Positions 43,956 through 52,251 of a DNA stretch of 64,000 nt are shown here, piece after piece. This stretch comes from Hoyosella sp. YIM 151337. GTDB taxonomy: Bacteria > Actinomycetota > Actinomycetes > Mycobacteriales > Mycobacteriaceae. Every line of letters starts with the position of its first letter. Position 1 is the first letter of the stretch. The translations under genes and the position numbers were made by a program. Below the pieces are notes generated by a model, which saw only the letters and a list, made by a program, of their open reading frames with translations, did no database searches and was not told the DNA's origin. Where the stretch lies: contig NZ_JAPEIQ010000001.1 in the NCBI RefSeq assembly GCF_026041215.1, positions 29,340 to 93,339 on the forward strand, in the 5' to 3' direction.

Positions 43956-45194
43956 TTGGATGAGAGTACCCAGTCTCGTGAGTTTCGCCAGGTCAGCGCC
44001 TTAGCGATCGATTCCGAGATCATTGCTGCACTGCGCGCGGAGCTGCCTTTAGTGGCCGAGCACACAGTGCGGGCGGTCACGATGGAAGTCCCGAGTTACG
44101 CCCGGGCATTTAGTGGACGTATGGCACAGGTCATTGAAAATGCTGTGCAAATGGCACTTGGAGCCTTGCTGCAGCTTGCCGCGCGCTCGGATGATGAGGG
44201 CGGGCGGTCACCACTTCCACCCGCCATGGACGGCGCGTACGAACTCGGCCGGGGAGAAGCCCGGCAAGGCCGTTCCATGGATGCCCTACTTGCCGCATAT
44301 CGAGTCGGCGCCCGCGTCGCGTGGCGGGAAATGTCCGCAATCGCCGTATCTGGCGGCTTAGCAGCAACCACCGTTGCGCGGTTTGCTGAGCTGGCGTTTG
44401 CCTTCATCGACGAACTCTCCGCAGCCAGTATTGCGGGGCATGCCGACGAACTGTCGACTACGGGGCTTGCGCGGCAGCGCTACCTCGATCAGCTGGCGCT
44501 GCAGCTTCTCACCGGCGAATCGGAGGACGCGCTGCTCGCGAGCGCGGAACGTGCCGACTGGCAGCCGCCAGACACGCTCACTGCAGTGGTGCTGCCGGTG
44601 ACCCGTACGCGCGGATTGTTTTCCCGCTTCGCCCAGTCGCTGTTGCAGCTGAGTGAGAATCTGCCGGGAGTGGATGACGCGGAAGATCTCGCCGTCATGC
44701 TGGTGCCGGACATGGGCGGGCGCCAGCGCAGTGAGCTGCTGCGAGTCCTCTCTGGACGTGAGGCGATCGTCGGGCCGGCGAAGCCCTGGACCACAGTGCG
44801 CGCGTCATACCTGCGCGTATTGCGGGCCCGAAGTTTGCCCGTCGTTGCCGAGTCAGGTGCAGACGTGATCGACACTGACAAGCTGCTGGTCGACCTGATA
44901 CTGAGTGCGGACGCTGAGGCGGCAGCGGACCTGCGAGCGCAAGTGCTCGAACCGCTGTCCGATCTGCGCCCCAATTCGGCAGAGAAACTCATCGAGACGC
45001 TGCGCTCGTGGCTGCTTCACCTAGGCCAGCGCGATGCGGTAGCTGCCGATCTTTACATCCATGCGCAATCAGTGCGGTACCGAATGAGCCAGTTGCGTGA
45101 GCTGTATGGTGACCGTCTCAACGACCCCGAAACCGTGCTGGCACTAACCGTAGCTCTCGGTGCTAATGGCCCAAAGCGGGGTGCAAGTCTGTGA
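43956..45194 (+). CDS. PucR/CdaR-type transcriptional regulator
   Basis: A 412-residue regulator with the GGDEF-like middle part and the C-terminal PucR helix-turn-helix (LRSWLLHLGQRDAVAADLYIHAQSVRYRMSQL, first half shown by position about 355-385). It is divergent from the desaturase pair with 87 bases between, so it probably regulates membrane-lipid desaturation. No ATG is available: TTG 43956 has AGGGA eight bases upstream; TTG 43935 is an alternative. Confidence 0.85.
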   Translation: MDESTQSREFRQVSALAIDSEIIAALRAELPLVAEHTVRAVTMEVPSYARAFSGRMAQVIENAVQMALGALLQLAARSDDEGGRSPLPPAMDGAYELGRGEARQGRSMDALLAAYRVGARVAWREMSAIAVSGGLAATTVARFAELAFAFIDELSAASIAGHADELSTTGLARQRYLDQLALQLLTGESEDALLASAERADWQPPDTLTAVVLPVTRTRGLFSRFAQSLLQLSENLPGVDDAEDLAVMLVPDMGGRQRSELLRVLSGREAIVGPAKPWTTVRASYLRVLRARSLPVVAESGADVIDTDKLLVDLILSADAEAAADLRAQVLEPLSDLRPNSAEKLIETLRSWLLHLGQRDAVAADLYIHAQSVRYRMSQLRELYGDRLNDPETVLALTVALGANGPKRGASL

Positions 45195-45272
45195 TCAGGC
45201 CGGGTGAGGTGTGCTTGAATTGAGAGGCCTGGTTTCTGCCGGGCGTCCATATCTTGGCCTCTAGGAGCAGCC

Positions 45273-45440
45273 ATGCTTCCCGATCCGGTCACAAGCGTTC
45301 TCATCAGCGCAGGGCTTGCAGTTCTCGGCGTGGTAATTGGAGTCGCCGCTCCCATCGCGCTGGGAGCGGCGATCACAGAAGGTGTCCACGGAGGCGACAT
45401 TTCCGTGGTTACGGAATTTGTGGACGACCTCGCCCCTTGA
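45273..45440 (+). CDS. Small single-helix membrane protein, 55 residues
   Basis: An open frame with AGGAG six bases before its ATG: MLPDPVTSVLISAGLAVLGV, a continuous hydrophobic stretch to about residue 33, then an acidic tail (VVTEFVDDLAP). It reads as a real small membrane protein. It is followed by a hairpin terminator and lies 78 bases after the PucR regulator. Function unknown. Confidence 0.65.
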   Translation: MLPDPVTSVLISAGLAVLGVVIGVAAPIALGAAITEGVHGGDISVVTEFVDDLAP

Positions 45441-45470
45441 GCGTGTAGCGCCATAACTGCACCGCACCAT

Positions 45471-45498
45471 TCTCCCGCCCCCTTTGCGTGACGGGAGA
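45471..45498. terminator. Hairpin after the small membrane protein gene
   Basis: TCTCCCG (45471-45477) and CGGGAGA (45492-45498) pair perfectly around a 14-base loop, 30 bases after the stop codon. Confidence 0.5.
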
Positions 45499-45648
45499 AC
45501 GGGGATGCGTGCGCTCCGTTTTGTACAGCACTTTGGCAGCACACTATCCGTTTTGCACATTCGCGCGGATATCGCGGAACCTTACGCTCTTTCTACCGGG
45601 CAATGTTCAGCAGTGTTCAACGTAGTCAGTGTTGGTGCGGGCACGCCT

Positions 45649-45724
45649 GGAACCTTTTCGCCGCGACGATGCGGGGAAACCCCTCGCCTTACCGGCGCTT
45701 CTCCTGATCCTGAGAAAAGGCTCC
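45649..45724 (+). ncRNA. Structured 5' leader that can sequester the permease ribosome binding site
   Basis: GGAACCTTTTC at 45649-45659 is complementary at ten of eleven positions to GAAAAGGCTCC at 45714-45724, which holds the ribosome binding site and ends one base before the ATG. Between them are nested stems: GCCG (45660-45663) with CGGC (45693-45696), and GGGG (45673-45676) with CCCC (45680-45683) around AAA. An alternative small hairpin CGCG-ACGA-TGCG (45662-45673) competes with them. This is the layout of a riboswitch or thermosensor acting on translation. I cannot assign a known class. Confidence 0.5.
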
Positions 45725-45725
45725 C

Positions 45726-47186
45726 ATGAAACAAAACTACACTACTTCGTTTAAGCCCGGTTCCGCTCCCGCCGGGGAAAACGTTTCGCTACTCAAGAGC
45801 ATGGGAAGCTGGGACGTTTTCGCTCTTGGCTTCGGCGCCATGATCGGATTCGGCTGGATTGTGCTGAGTGGCCACTGGCTGGAGAACGCCGGCACACTCG
45901 GTGCTGTTCTCGCCTTCATTGTCGGCGGCGCGATCATGGCGCTTGTCGGCCTGACCTACTCTGAGCTCGTTTCAGCCATGCCAAAAGCAGGTGGCGAACA
46001 CAACTACGTGATGCGCGGAATGGGGCCACGCTGGGCCTTTATCTGCTCCTGGGGGGTAGTGGCGGGTTACATCACGATCGTTGCGTTCGAGGCGGTCGCA
46101 CTTCCGCGGGTCGTGACGTATCTTTTTCCCGATCTGAATCAGATCAAGCTGTGGACAGTCGCCGGATCCGACGTGTACCTCACCTGGGCGCTAGTGGGTG
46201 TCATCGGCGCAGTCGCAATCACTGTCATCAACATTATCGGGATCAAGACCGCCAACTTCGTGCAGACCTTTATCCTGCTGTTCTTTCTCTCCATTGGTGC
46301 GCTGCTCGTTCTCGGTGCCTTCGTGGGCGGTGAACGGGAACACCTCACACCGCTGATCTCGGGCGGGTGGTCCGGTTTCGTCGTCGTCCTCGTCGCGATC
46401 CCGTTCCTCTTCGTCGGATTCGACGTCATCCCGCAGTCTGCGGAAGAAGTCAACCTCGAACCAAAGCGGATCGGCAAGCTCGTTGTCATCTCCGTGATCA
46501 TGGCGACCGCGTTCTACATCGCGGCACTCGTTGCGATCTCCTCGTCAATGAGTCATTCAAGCCTCGCAGATGCGAATCTCGCGGCAGCGGACGGCATGGC
46601 GGCGCTGTGGAGCACCGACCTCATGGCCAAGGTCCTCGTCGCCGGCGGTATTGCTGCGATCCTCACATCGTGGAATGCGTTTATGATCGGTGCTTCGCGT
46701 CTGCTGTACGCGATGGGTGTCTCGGGCATGCTGCCAAAGGCGTTCGGCACGCTGCACCCCAAAACGCATACACCCGTCAACGCGCTGCTGTTTATCGGTG
46801 GCCTCGCAGTGATCGCGCCGTTCTTCGGCCAGGCCATGCTCGGATGGCTGGTTGACTCCGGCGCACCCAGTATCGTCATCGGCTACGCCGTCGCTGCGAT
46901 GGCATTCATCGTGCTTCGCCGCCGCGAACCCAAGATGCCGCGCCCGCTGCGCATCGGTGGCAAAGGCAACGGCGGCATCATCATTGGCGTGCTAGCGATC
47001 ATCAGCACCCTGGGGCTGCTCAGCCTGCACTTTCCGGGCATGCCAGCCGCGCTCAGCCCCCAGGCGGCAGTGATGGTACTCGGCTGGTGGCTGTTCGGGA
47101 TGCTGTTTTTCTTCCGGATTCCGCGTGGAATCAAGCCCGGCGCAGACGCCGAAGAACGACTTCTCTCCACCCTCGCTCAGCGCTGA
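45726..47186 (+). CDS. APC superfamily amino acid permease
   Basis: A 486-residue permease with twelve helices of the amino acid-polyamine-organocation type. The first helix carries the substrate-binding glycine motif GFGAMIGFGWIVLSGHW, followed by ALVGLTYSELVSAMPKAGGEHNYV in helices 2-3, and FVGFDVIPQSAEEVNLEPKR in helix 6. First gene of a unit with the ATP-grasp gene 33 bases downstream; its leader is strongly structured. The compound carried may be the substrate of the ligase. Confidence 0.92.
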   Translation: MKQNYTTSFKPGSAPAGENVSLLKSMGSWDVFALGFGAMIGFGWIVLSGHWLENAGTLGAVLAFIVGGAIMALVGLTYSELVSAMPKAGGEHNYVMRGMGPRWAFICSWGVVAGYITIVAFEAVALPRVVTYLFPDLNQIKLWTVAGSDVYLTWALVGVIGAVAITVINIIGIKTANFVQTFILLFFLSIGALLVLGAFVGGEREHLTPLISGGWSGFVVVLVAIPFLFVGFDVIPQSAEEVNLEPKRIGKLVVISVIMATAFYIAALVAISSSMSHSSLADANLAAADGMAALWSTDLMAKVLVAGGIAAILTSWNAFMIGASRLLYAMGVSGMLPKAFGTLHPKTHTPVNALLFIGGLAVIAPFFGQAMLGWLVDSGAPSIVIGYAVAAMAFIVLRRREPKMPRPLRIGGKGNGGIIIGVLAIISTLGLLSLHFPGMPAALSPQAAVMVLGWWLFGMLFFFRIPRGIKPGADAEERLLSTLAQR

Positions 47187-47219
47187 AGCGCCCAGCTTTC
47201 AGAACTAAAAGGAACAGCT

Positions 47220-48689
47220 GTGTCTACCTCCATCCAGACCAAAGCCCCAGTCCGTCCGTCCCTCGACGGGATCGCCGAGATCCGGTCCTTTCTGCGCACC
47301 AATGAACAGCCCATCTACTTCCTGGGCCCAACCGTCTTCAACCTGCTGGGCATCGATCGCTGGGTGCGCAATTTCCATTACATCACCTACTACGACTCCT
47401 GGGATGGACACCATCCGCGAGTGTTCAGCCCAATGAATAAGCCGTACATCGAGTTCGAATCCAGCGAAGAGATCAACAACTATCTCCTTCGTGATCCTGA
47501 GGTTCAGGCATACCTGAGAAGCAGGGGCGGCATCCCGATGCTCGCAATGGTCTTCTTCGACGAGGAGACCGAGCGAATCTGCGAGGAACTCGGCTACCAG
47601 CTCATCCTGCCTCCCGATTCACTGCGGCGCAGGCTTGACTCCAAGATCGTCACTACTCAGCTCGGCAACGAAGCTGGGGCACCGTCAGTGCCCAACGTGC
47701 TTGGCACCGCCGACAGCTACGACGAGCTTGTGACGCTGGCCGAGGCGCACAAGCTCGGCTCCGACCTCGTTGTGCAGACGCCATACGGTGATTCCGGCAA
47801 AACGACGTTCTTCATCAAAAGCGAAGACGACTGGGATGCGAATGCGGCGAACCTCGTTGATCAACAACTCAAGGTGATGAAGCGGATCAACAACAAGGCC
47901 GCGGCTGTGGAAGCGTGCATCACTCGGCACGGCACGATCGTCGGCCCATTCATGACAGACCTCACCGGCTATCCCGAACTCACACCGTATAAGGGCGGCT
48001 GGTGCGGTAACGATCTGTTCCCGGAGGCACTGTCGGAGGAGCATCGCGACGCAGGGATCGACCTCGTGCGCAAACTGGGTGACCGCCTCGCTCAGGAGGG
48101 TTACCGCGGCTTCCTCGAGATCGACGTGCTCATCGACCTCGATACAGACAACGTGTACCTTGGGGAGCTCAACCCGAGGATCTCGGGCGCGTCATCTATG
48201 ACTAATGTGACGGCTGGTGCGTACGCAGACATCCCCCTATTCCTCTTTCACCTGCTTGAGTTCATGGACGTTGACTACACCGTCAATGTCGAAGAAATAA
48301 ACACCCGCTGGCGCGATCTCGCGGCGGTGGACGTGTGGTCGCAACTGATCATGAAGGAACCGGATGACGCAGTCGAACAGATTATCGCCGCGCCCAAGAC
48401 TGGTGTATGGCACATGGACGAAGATGGCGGTTTGACGTTCCAGCGCGTCAGCTACGACTGGCACGATCTCGCCGGCGAAGACGAAGCCTTCTATCTGCGC
48501 GTATACGGCCCCGGTGACTACCGGTACAGCGGAGCTGACCTCGGCATCCTCGTGACGAAGGGACGCATGCAGACGACCGAGGGACTCACCCCGAGGGCGG
48601 TGCGCTACATCGAGGGAATCCGGCGGCTGTATCAGAGTGTCCCCGTCCCAGAAGCGCCACACCCGACGGCAATCTCGACCTTCAAGTAG
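47220..48689 (+). CDS. ATP-grasp carboxylate-amine ligase-like protein
   Basis: A 489-residue ATP-grasp enzyme, often labelled biotin carboxylase in databases, but without the biotin-carboxylase core motifs. An N-terminal domain (FLGPTVFNLLGIDRWVRNF) precedes the ATP-grasp: the lid segment VVQTPYGDSGKTTFFIKSE, the metal ligands in RGFLEIDVLIDLD and YLGELNPRISGASSM. Such enzymes activate a carboxylate by ATP and join it to an amine. The C-terminal 140 residues match no domain I know. The start is GTG with AAAAGGA upstream. The stop is three bases from the end of the convergent hydrolase gene. Partners: APC permease upstream and two amidase-like proteins. Confidence 0.8.
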   Translation: MSTSIQTKAPVRPSLDGIAEIRSFLRTNEQPIYFLGPTVFNLLGIDRWVRNFHYITYYDSWDGHHPRVFSPMNKPYIEFESSEEINNYLLRDPEVQAYLRSRGGIPMLAMVFFDEETERICEELGYQLILPPDSLRRRLDSKIVTTQLGNEAGAPSVPNVLGTADSYDELVTLAEAHKLGSDLVVQTPYGDSGKTTFFIKSEDDWDANAANLVDQQLKVMKRINNKAAAVEACITRHGTIVGPFMTDLTGYPELTPYKGGWCGNDLFPEALSEEHRDAGIDLVRKLGDRLAQEGYRGFLEIDVLIDLDTDNVYLGELNPRISGASSMTNVTAGAYADIPLFLFHLLEFMDVDYTVNVEEINTRWRDLAAVDVWSQLIMKEPDDAVEQIIAAPKTGVWHMDEDGGLTFQRVSYDWHDLAGEDEAFYLRVYGPGDYRYSGADLGILVTKGRMQTTEGLTPRAVRYIEGIRRLYQSVPVPEAPHPTAISTFK

Positions 48690-48692
48690 GGA

Positions 48693-49907
48693 TCAGAAAA
48701 GCGACCGGGGCGAGCGCACCGGACGCGCTGCACTGGTTCCGGTAGCTGCCGAGCACTCGAGTACCACTGAAACGGCATCGCAGGCCCGTAGCGTGTTTTG
48801 CAGACGCACCGGGTCCTGCGGGACCGGCCAGCTCGAGAACTTGGCGCACACCGTCCGCGAACGCCGGTTGACGTACAAGAGCTGGCCGTAGATGCCTAGC
48901 CCCAGCAACACGTCTCCCTGTGGGCCTGGGCGGAACCAGAACTGGTCACGGTACCAGCCACCGGGCATCGCAGCCTCAGCGGTGGAGGCAGCGAATGCAG
49001 CGCGGTGGTCGGCGTCCACTGCCCAGGCTGCGCGGAGCCACGAGGGCGCTTGGGGCGAGGGGAGTAGCGCACTTCCGAAGCGGAGGAGGTCACGCGCGGT
49101 CACCGAGGCACCACCGTTGTGCAGCGCGGTACCAAGGCGGTCGCACAGCAGGTCCGCGTCATGTTCAGCGCCAATCACCGACCACAGGTGCTCGGACAGC
49201 AGCTCGGCCATGGGCCGGCCGCCAGCGCGCTCGCATACCCAGCCCAGCACGTCGCTTTCACAGGACCGATAGACGAAAGGACCGCCATGGGGGCTATCCG
49301 CGGTGAGGTTCGCGACGAACCGATACAGGCCCGGCGCGTTTTCGGCCGGCGAGTCCGGATACCAGCCCAGCCAATCTCCGAGCTTCCGGATTTCGGAGTC
49401 GGGATTCACGTACTCCTCATTGAACTGAATGCCGCTGCGCATGTCCGCCACATCACGCACCCGAGCACCTGCGTACCCGCTGGCCGACAATTCCGGTACG
49501 TACGCGGTGATCAGGCGGTCGGCGTCAAGCTCGCCCCGCTCACGCAGTGCGCCTGCCACCCATCCCACCATGGATTTGGTTATCGACATCACTGCGTGCG
49601 GACGGTCCGCGCTGCCGCCGGGCCGGTACCACTCGCTCAGGACAGCTCCCTCGCGCGATACTGCGAAAGCATCCGTGTCTGTCGCTCCAAGGACGGCGGC
49701 GACCGTCGTGAGCTGGCCATCAACATCGGAGAGTGTGATGGTGCTGAGGCCGGGCAGTGTGTCGGCACTTTCGAGCACGCTGGCTGCCGGAGCGCGGTGG
49801 ATACGCTGCACAGGCAAGATTTCACGAACATTCCAGAAGGCCCACCGGTTGTGCGGTGGCGTCTGCCAGTTGTACGCCGTGACAGGGGCGCTCGGGGAAT
49901 GCGTCAT
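48693..49907 (-). CDS. Serine hydrolase, class C beta-lactamase fold (NylB-like), copy 1
   Basis: A 404-residue cytoplasmic serine hydrolase (no signal peptide). The nucleophile motif is MSITKSMVGWVAGAL (SxxK), the Tyr motif is FVYRSCESDVLGWV, and AMPGGWYRDQFWF replaces the HxG/KTG region, as in 6-aminohexanoate-dimer hydrolases. Such enzymes cut linear amides or esters. It is a clear paralogue of the divergent gene at 49982 (shared NWQ, WAFxN, VREI/MREI, SITKS/SVTKS, GGWYRxQFWF). ATG 49907 begins MTHSPS. Confidence 0.85.
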   Translation of the reverse strand: MTHSPSAPVTAYNWQTPPHNRWAFWNVREILPVQRIHRAPAASVLESADTLPGLSTITLSDVDGQLTTVAAVLGATDTDAFAVSREGAVLSEWYRPGGSADRPHAVMSITKSMVGWVAGALRERGELDADRLITAYVPELSASGYAGARVRDVADMRSGIQFNEEYVNPDSEIRKLGDWLGWYPDSPAENAPGLYRFVANLTADSPHGGPFVYRSCESDVLGWVCERAGGRPMAELLSEHLWSVIGAEHDADLLCDRLGTALHNGGASVTARDLLRFGSALLPSPQAPSWLRAAWAVDADHRAAFAASTAEAAMPGGWYRDQFWFRPGPQGDVLLGLGIYGQLLYVNRRSRTVCAKFSSWPVPQDPVRLQNTLRACDAVSVVLECSAATGTSAARPVRSPRSLF

Positions 49908-49981
49908 CACCAGAACGATCCTAGCGGCGCGCGGCGCCGCACCCGCACCACGAAACGATCCGAGAAAGGATGCACGCAAGC

Positions 49982-51133
49982 ATGCAGAATGAGCCTCTGG
50001 TGACGTTGGCGAACTGGCAGGAACCCACTCAGCTGGGATGGGCGTTCCAGAACATGCGCGAGATTATTCCCACGCGCCTCATCAAAGCTCCGGCCGTGCC
50101 CGCAGTACTACCGCACGAGCAGCGTGACCTTTTTGTTCCTGGTCTCGATGAGCTGCTGACACGCACGTATACCGACGGGTTCCTCGTCATGCATGACGGT
50201 GCGATTGTGAGCGAGCGGTATTTCGGCGCACTGAAACCGGCGACCCGGCACCTCATGATGTCCGTTACGAAATCCGTGGTGGGCTGTGTGGCGGGTGTGC
50301 TCGCTGACCGCGGGCTGCTCATACCAGAGAAGATGATTACCGACTACGTCCCCGAGATTGCTGACGCGGGCTACGCTGGCGCTTCAGTTCGGGATCTTCT
50401 CGATATGCGCACCGGTGTGGCCTACCGCGAAACCTACACCGACGCAGACGCTGAAGTGCGCGTCATGGAACGCTCGAATGGGTGGGCGCCCCGCCGGGAT
50501 GACGACCCAGTTGGACTATACAACTACCTGGCAACGGTGCAGGGGGAGTCCTCCCATGGAGGGGAGTTCGTCTATCGCTCAGCTGATACAAATATGCTCG
50601 GCTGGGTTCTCGAACGAGCCAGCGGAGTAAGCATGGCTGACCTCGTGGGCGACGTGATCTGGGCGCCACTCGGCGCGGAGTTCGACGCGGACATCACGGT
50701 GGATGTGCATGGCGCCCCGGTTCACGACGGCGGAATGAGCGCCGCCCTGCGTGACCTCGCCCGGTTCGGAGACATGGTGCGCTGTGACGGGTCAGCTCAC
50801 GGCCGCACCGTGGTTCCCGAAGCGTGGCTGCGGGATACGTATGACCCGCCGGCGGATGTGCGATCGGCATTTGCGGCTACGGATAACGAGGCCGTGCTGC
50901 CGGGTGGCTGGTACCGGAATCAGTTCTGGTTCTACCGGCGGGCGGATGGTACACCGATCCAGTTGTGTCTCGGGATCCATGGGCAGCTCATTTATATCGA
51001 CCGGGCTGCTGACTTAGTGATCGTCAAGATGTCGAGCTGGCCGGATGCGCAGAACGTGACCTTCCTGGTCGACACGTTGCGAGCCTGCGCCGCTATTGCT
51101 GACGAGTTCCGCGCGGGGCCGGGAACCCGGTAG
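49982..51133 (+). CDS. Serine hydrolase, class C beta-lactamase fold (NylB-like), copy 2
   Basis: A 383-residue serine hydrolase with no signal peptide. SxxK is in LMMSVTKSVVGCVAGVL, the Tyr motif in EFVYRSADTNMLGWVLE, and VLPGGWYRNQFWFYRR closes the site. Divergent from its paralogue, with about 75 bases between the starts. AAAGGA eleven bases upstream supports ATG 49982; ATG 49970 overlaps this site. Probably an amidase or esterase on a small amide; beta-lactam resistance is unlikely because there is no export signal. Confidence 0.87.
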   Translation: MQNEPLVTLANWQEPTQLGWAFQNMREIIPTRLIKAPAVPAVLPHEQRDLFVPGLDELLTRTYTDGFLVMHDGAIVSERYFGALKPATRHLMMSVTKSVVGCVAGVLADRGLLIPEKMITDYVPEIADAGYAGASVRDLLDMRTGVAYRETYTDADAEVRVMERSNGWAPRRDDDPVGLYNYLATVQGESSHGGEFVYRSADTNMLGWVLERASGVSMADLVGDVIWAPLGAEFDADITVDVHGAPVHDGGMSAALRDLARFGDMVRCDGSAHGRTVVPEAWLRDTYDPPADVRSAFAATDNEAVLPGGWYRNQFWFYRRADGTPIQLCLGIHGQLIYIDRAADLVIVKMSSWPDAQNVTFLVDTLRACAAIADEFRAGPGTR

Positions 51134-51178
51134 GTACCCCGATCGCGCCAAGCGCCACGGGATCCAGCGGTGGTTCAT

Positions 51179-51850
51179 TCAGTACCAGATCGCCATTGGT
51201 TGTCCGTCGCAATCCCTGTCTGGAGGCTCAGGCAGCGATTCTGCGGCGCCGGTGGCGATCCGGTGCGCTGACCACGCGGCTGCGGCAGCGTCCAGGATGT
51301 CGTCCACAGCGACAGACCCCGCGCGTCCCAGATTCTCGGCAAGAAGCAAGCCTCGCTCCGCGAGGAGTCTCCTCCGGACCGCCTGTCCGTTCCACGATTT
51401 CTTGGGAGCGTCGAGTGGCGCGCCATTCATCGTCGCGAAACTGACCTCTGGATGAACTTCGTAGAGGGGGAGCGCCGAACTCTGGCGCAGCACATCAGCT
51501 TCCAGCACCTTGGCGCGCAGCGCGTAGGCTTGCTTGCTGAGCCCGCTGTCCGTGAGTTGCCGCGCCAGCGCATTCGCCGTCTCCCACTCGTCCTGCTCCC
51601 ACACCGAACGCGGGGGAGCGAGGAAGACGCTGTTCCTGCGCGCACCGACGACAGCGCGAGCAGCCCGGTCGGCAGCCCGCCAGCCTCGTTCAGGGAATCC
51701 AAGCGGAATGTCGACACCGATAGCGGCACAGTCTGGGGAAGTGAGCGCATCGAGCCGTGGTGCCGATCGCACCCTAGTCACGCGGCCGTCGCACAGATCG
51801 ACAGCGACCCATCCGCGTGGATGGGCGTCGATTCCCTGCACCACGATCAC
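51179..51850 (-). CDS. DUF429 family protein (RNase H-fold)
   Basis: A 223-residue protein of DUF429: VVQGIDAHPRGWVAVDL, AIGVDIPLGFPERGWRAADRAAR, and YEVHPEVSFATMNG are the family blocks. The conserved Asp residues fit a predicted RNase H-like nuclease fold, but no activity is established. The start overlaps the stop of the ArsR gene by four bases, so it is the third gene of the SRPBCC-ArsR unit. Confidence 0.87.
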   Translation of the reverse strand: MIVVQGIDAHPRGWVAVDLCDGRVTRVRSAPRLDALTSPDCAAIGVDIPLGFPERGWRAADRAARAVVGARRNSVFLAPPRSVWEQDEWETANALARQLTDSGLSKQAYALRAKVLEADVLRQSSALPLYEVHPEVSFATMNGAPLDAPKKSWNGQAVRRRLLAERGLLLAENLGRAGSVAVDDILDAAAAAWSAHRIATGAAESLPEPPDRDCDGQPMAIWY

Positions 51851-52251
51851 ATCGGAATTCTGTCAGACGTTGTGTCAGTACCGCCGTGGCCGGCGTGCTT
51901 TCGACGGCTCCGTTTGCCGCGGGCAACCTCGGTCGCAAGGGCATCGAGGGGCTGATGAAAGGGCTCTAGCGGGTGCACTAGCCGGTCCAGCCAGCGCCGG
52001 GCGGCGTCGAGTCCTTCGGCGTCGATCGTGTAGATCCGGCGGGTGCCTTCATTCCGGACAGTGAGCAGCCCGGCATCACGGAGGACTTTGAGGTGCTGCG
52101 ATACCGCTGGTTGCGAGATACTCGTGTAGGCGCGGACTTCAGTGACGATCGTTCCCGCGGATCTCTCGCCCTCAGCGAGGAGTTCAAGAATTCCGCGGCG
52201 AACTGGGTCGCCGAGCGCGCCGAATACCTTTGCGGGCAACGCATCACCCAT
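51847..52251 (-). CDS. ArsR family transcriptional regulator
   Basis: A 134-residue winged-helix repressor: VFGALGDPVRRGILELLAEGERSAG and ISQPAVSQHLKVLRDAGLLTVRNEGTRR (recognition helix and wing). It has no Cys pairs for metals; its type (ArsR next to an SRPBCC/AHSA1 protein) is a common pair. Start overlaps the SRPBCC stop. It should bind the palindrome in front of the SRPBCC gene. Confidence 0.9.
   Translation of the reverse strand: MGDALPAKVFGALGDPVRRGILELLAEGERSAGTIVTEVRAYTSISQPAVSQHLKVLRDAGLLTVRNEGTRRIYTIDAEGLDAARRWLDRLVHPLEPFHQPLDALATEVARGKRSRRKHAGHGGTDTTSDRIPM

Noticed and set aside
45662..45673. Guanidine-II (mini-ykkC) riboswitch
   Set aside because: Only one ACGA-loop hairpin is present. 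The class needs two such hairpins, and I found no second ACGR loop nearby.
48693..51133. Beta-lactam resistance genes
   Set aside because: Both proteins have the beta-lactamase fold but no signal peptide, and the closing motif (GGWYRxQFWF) is that of amidases/esterases and not KTG of class C enzymes.
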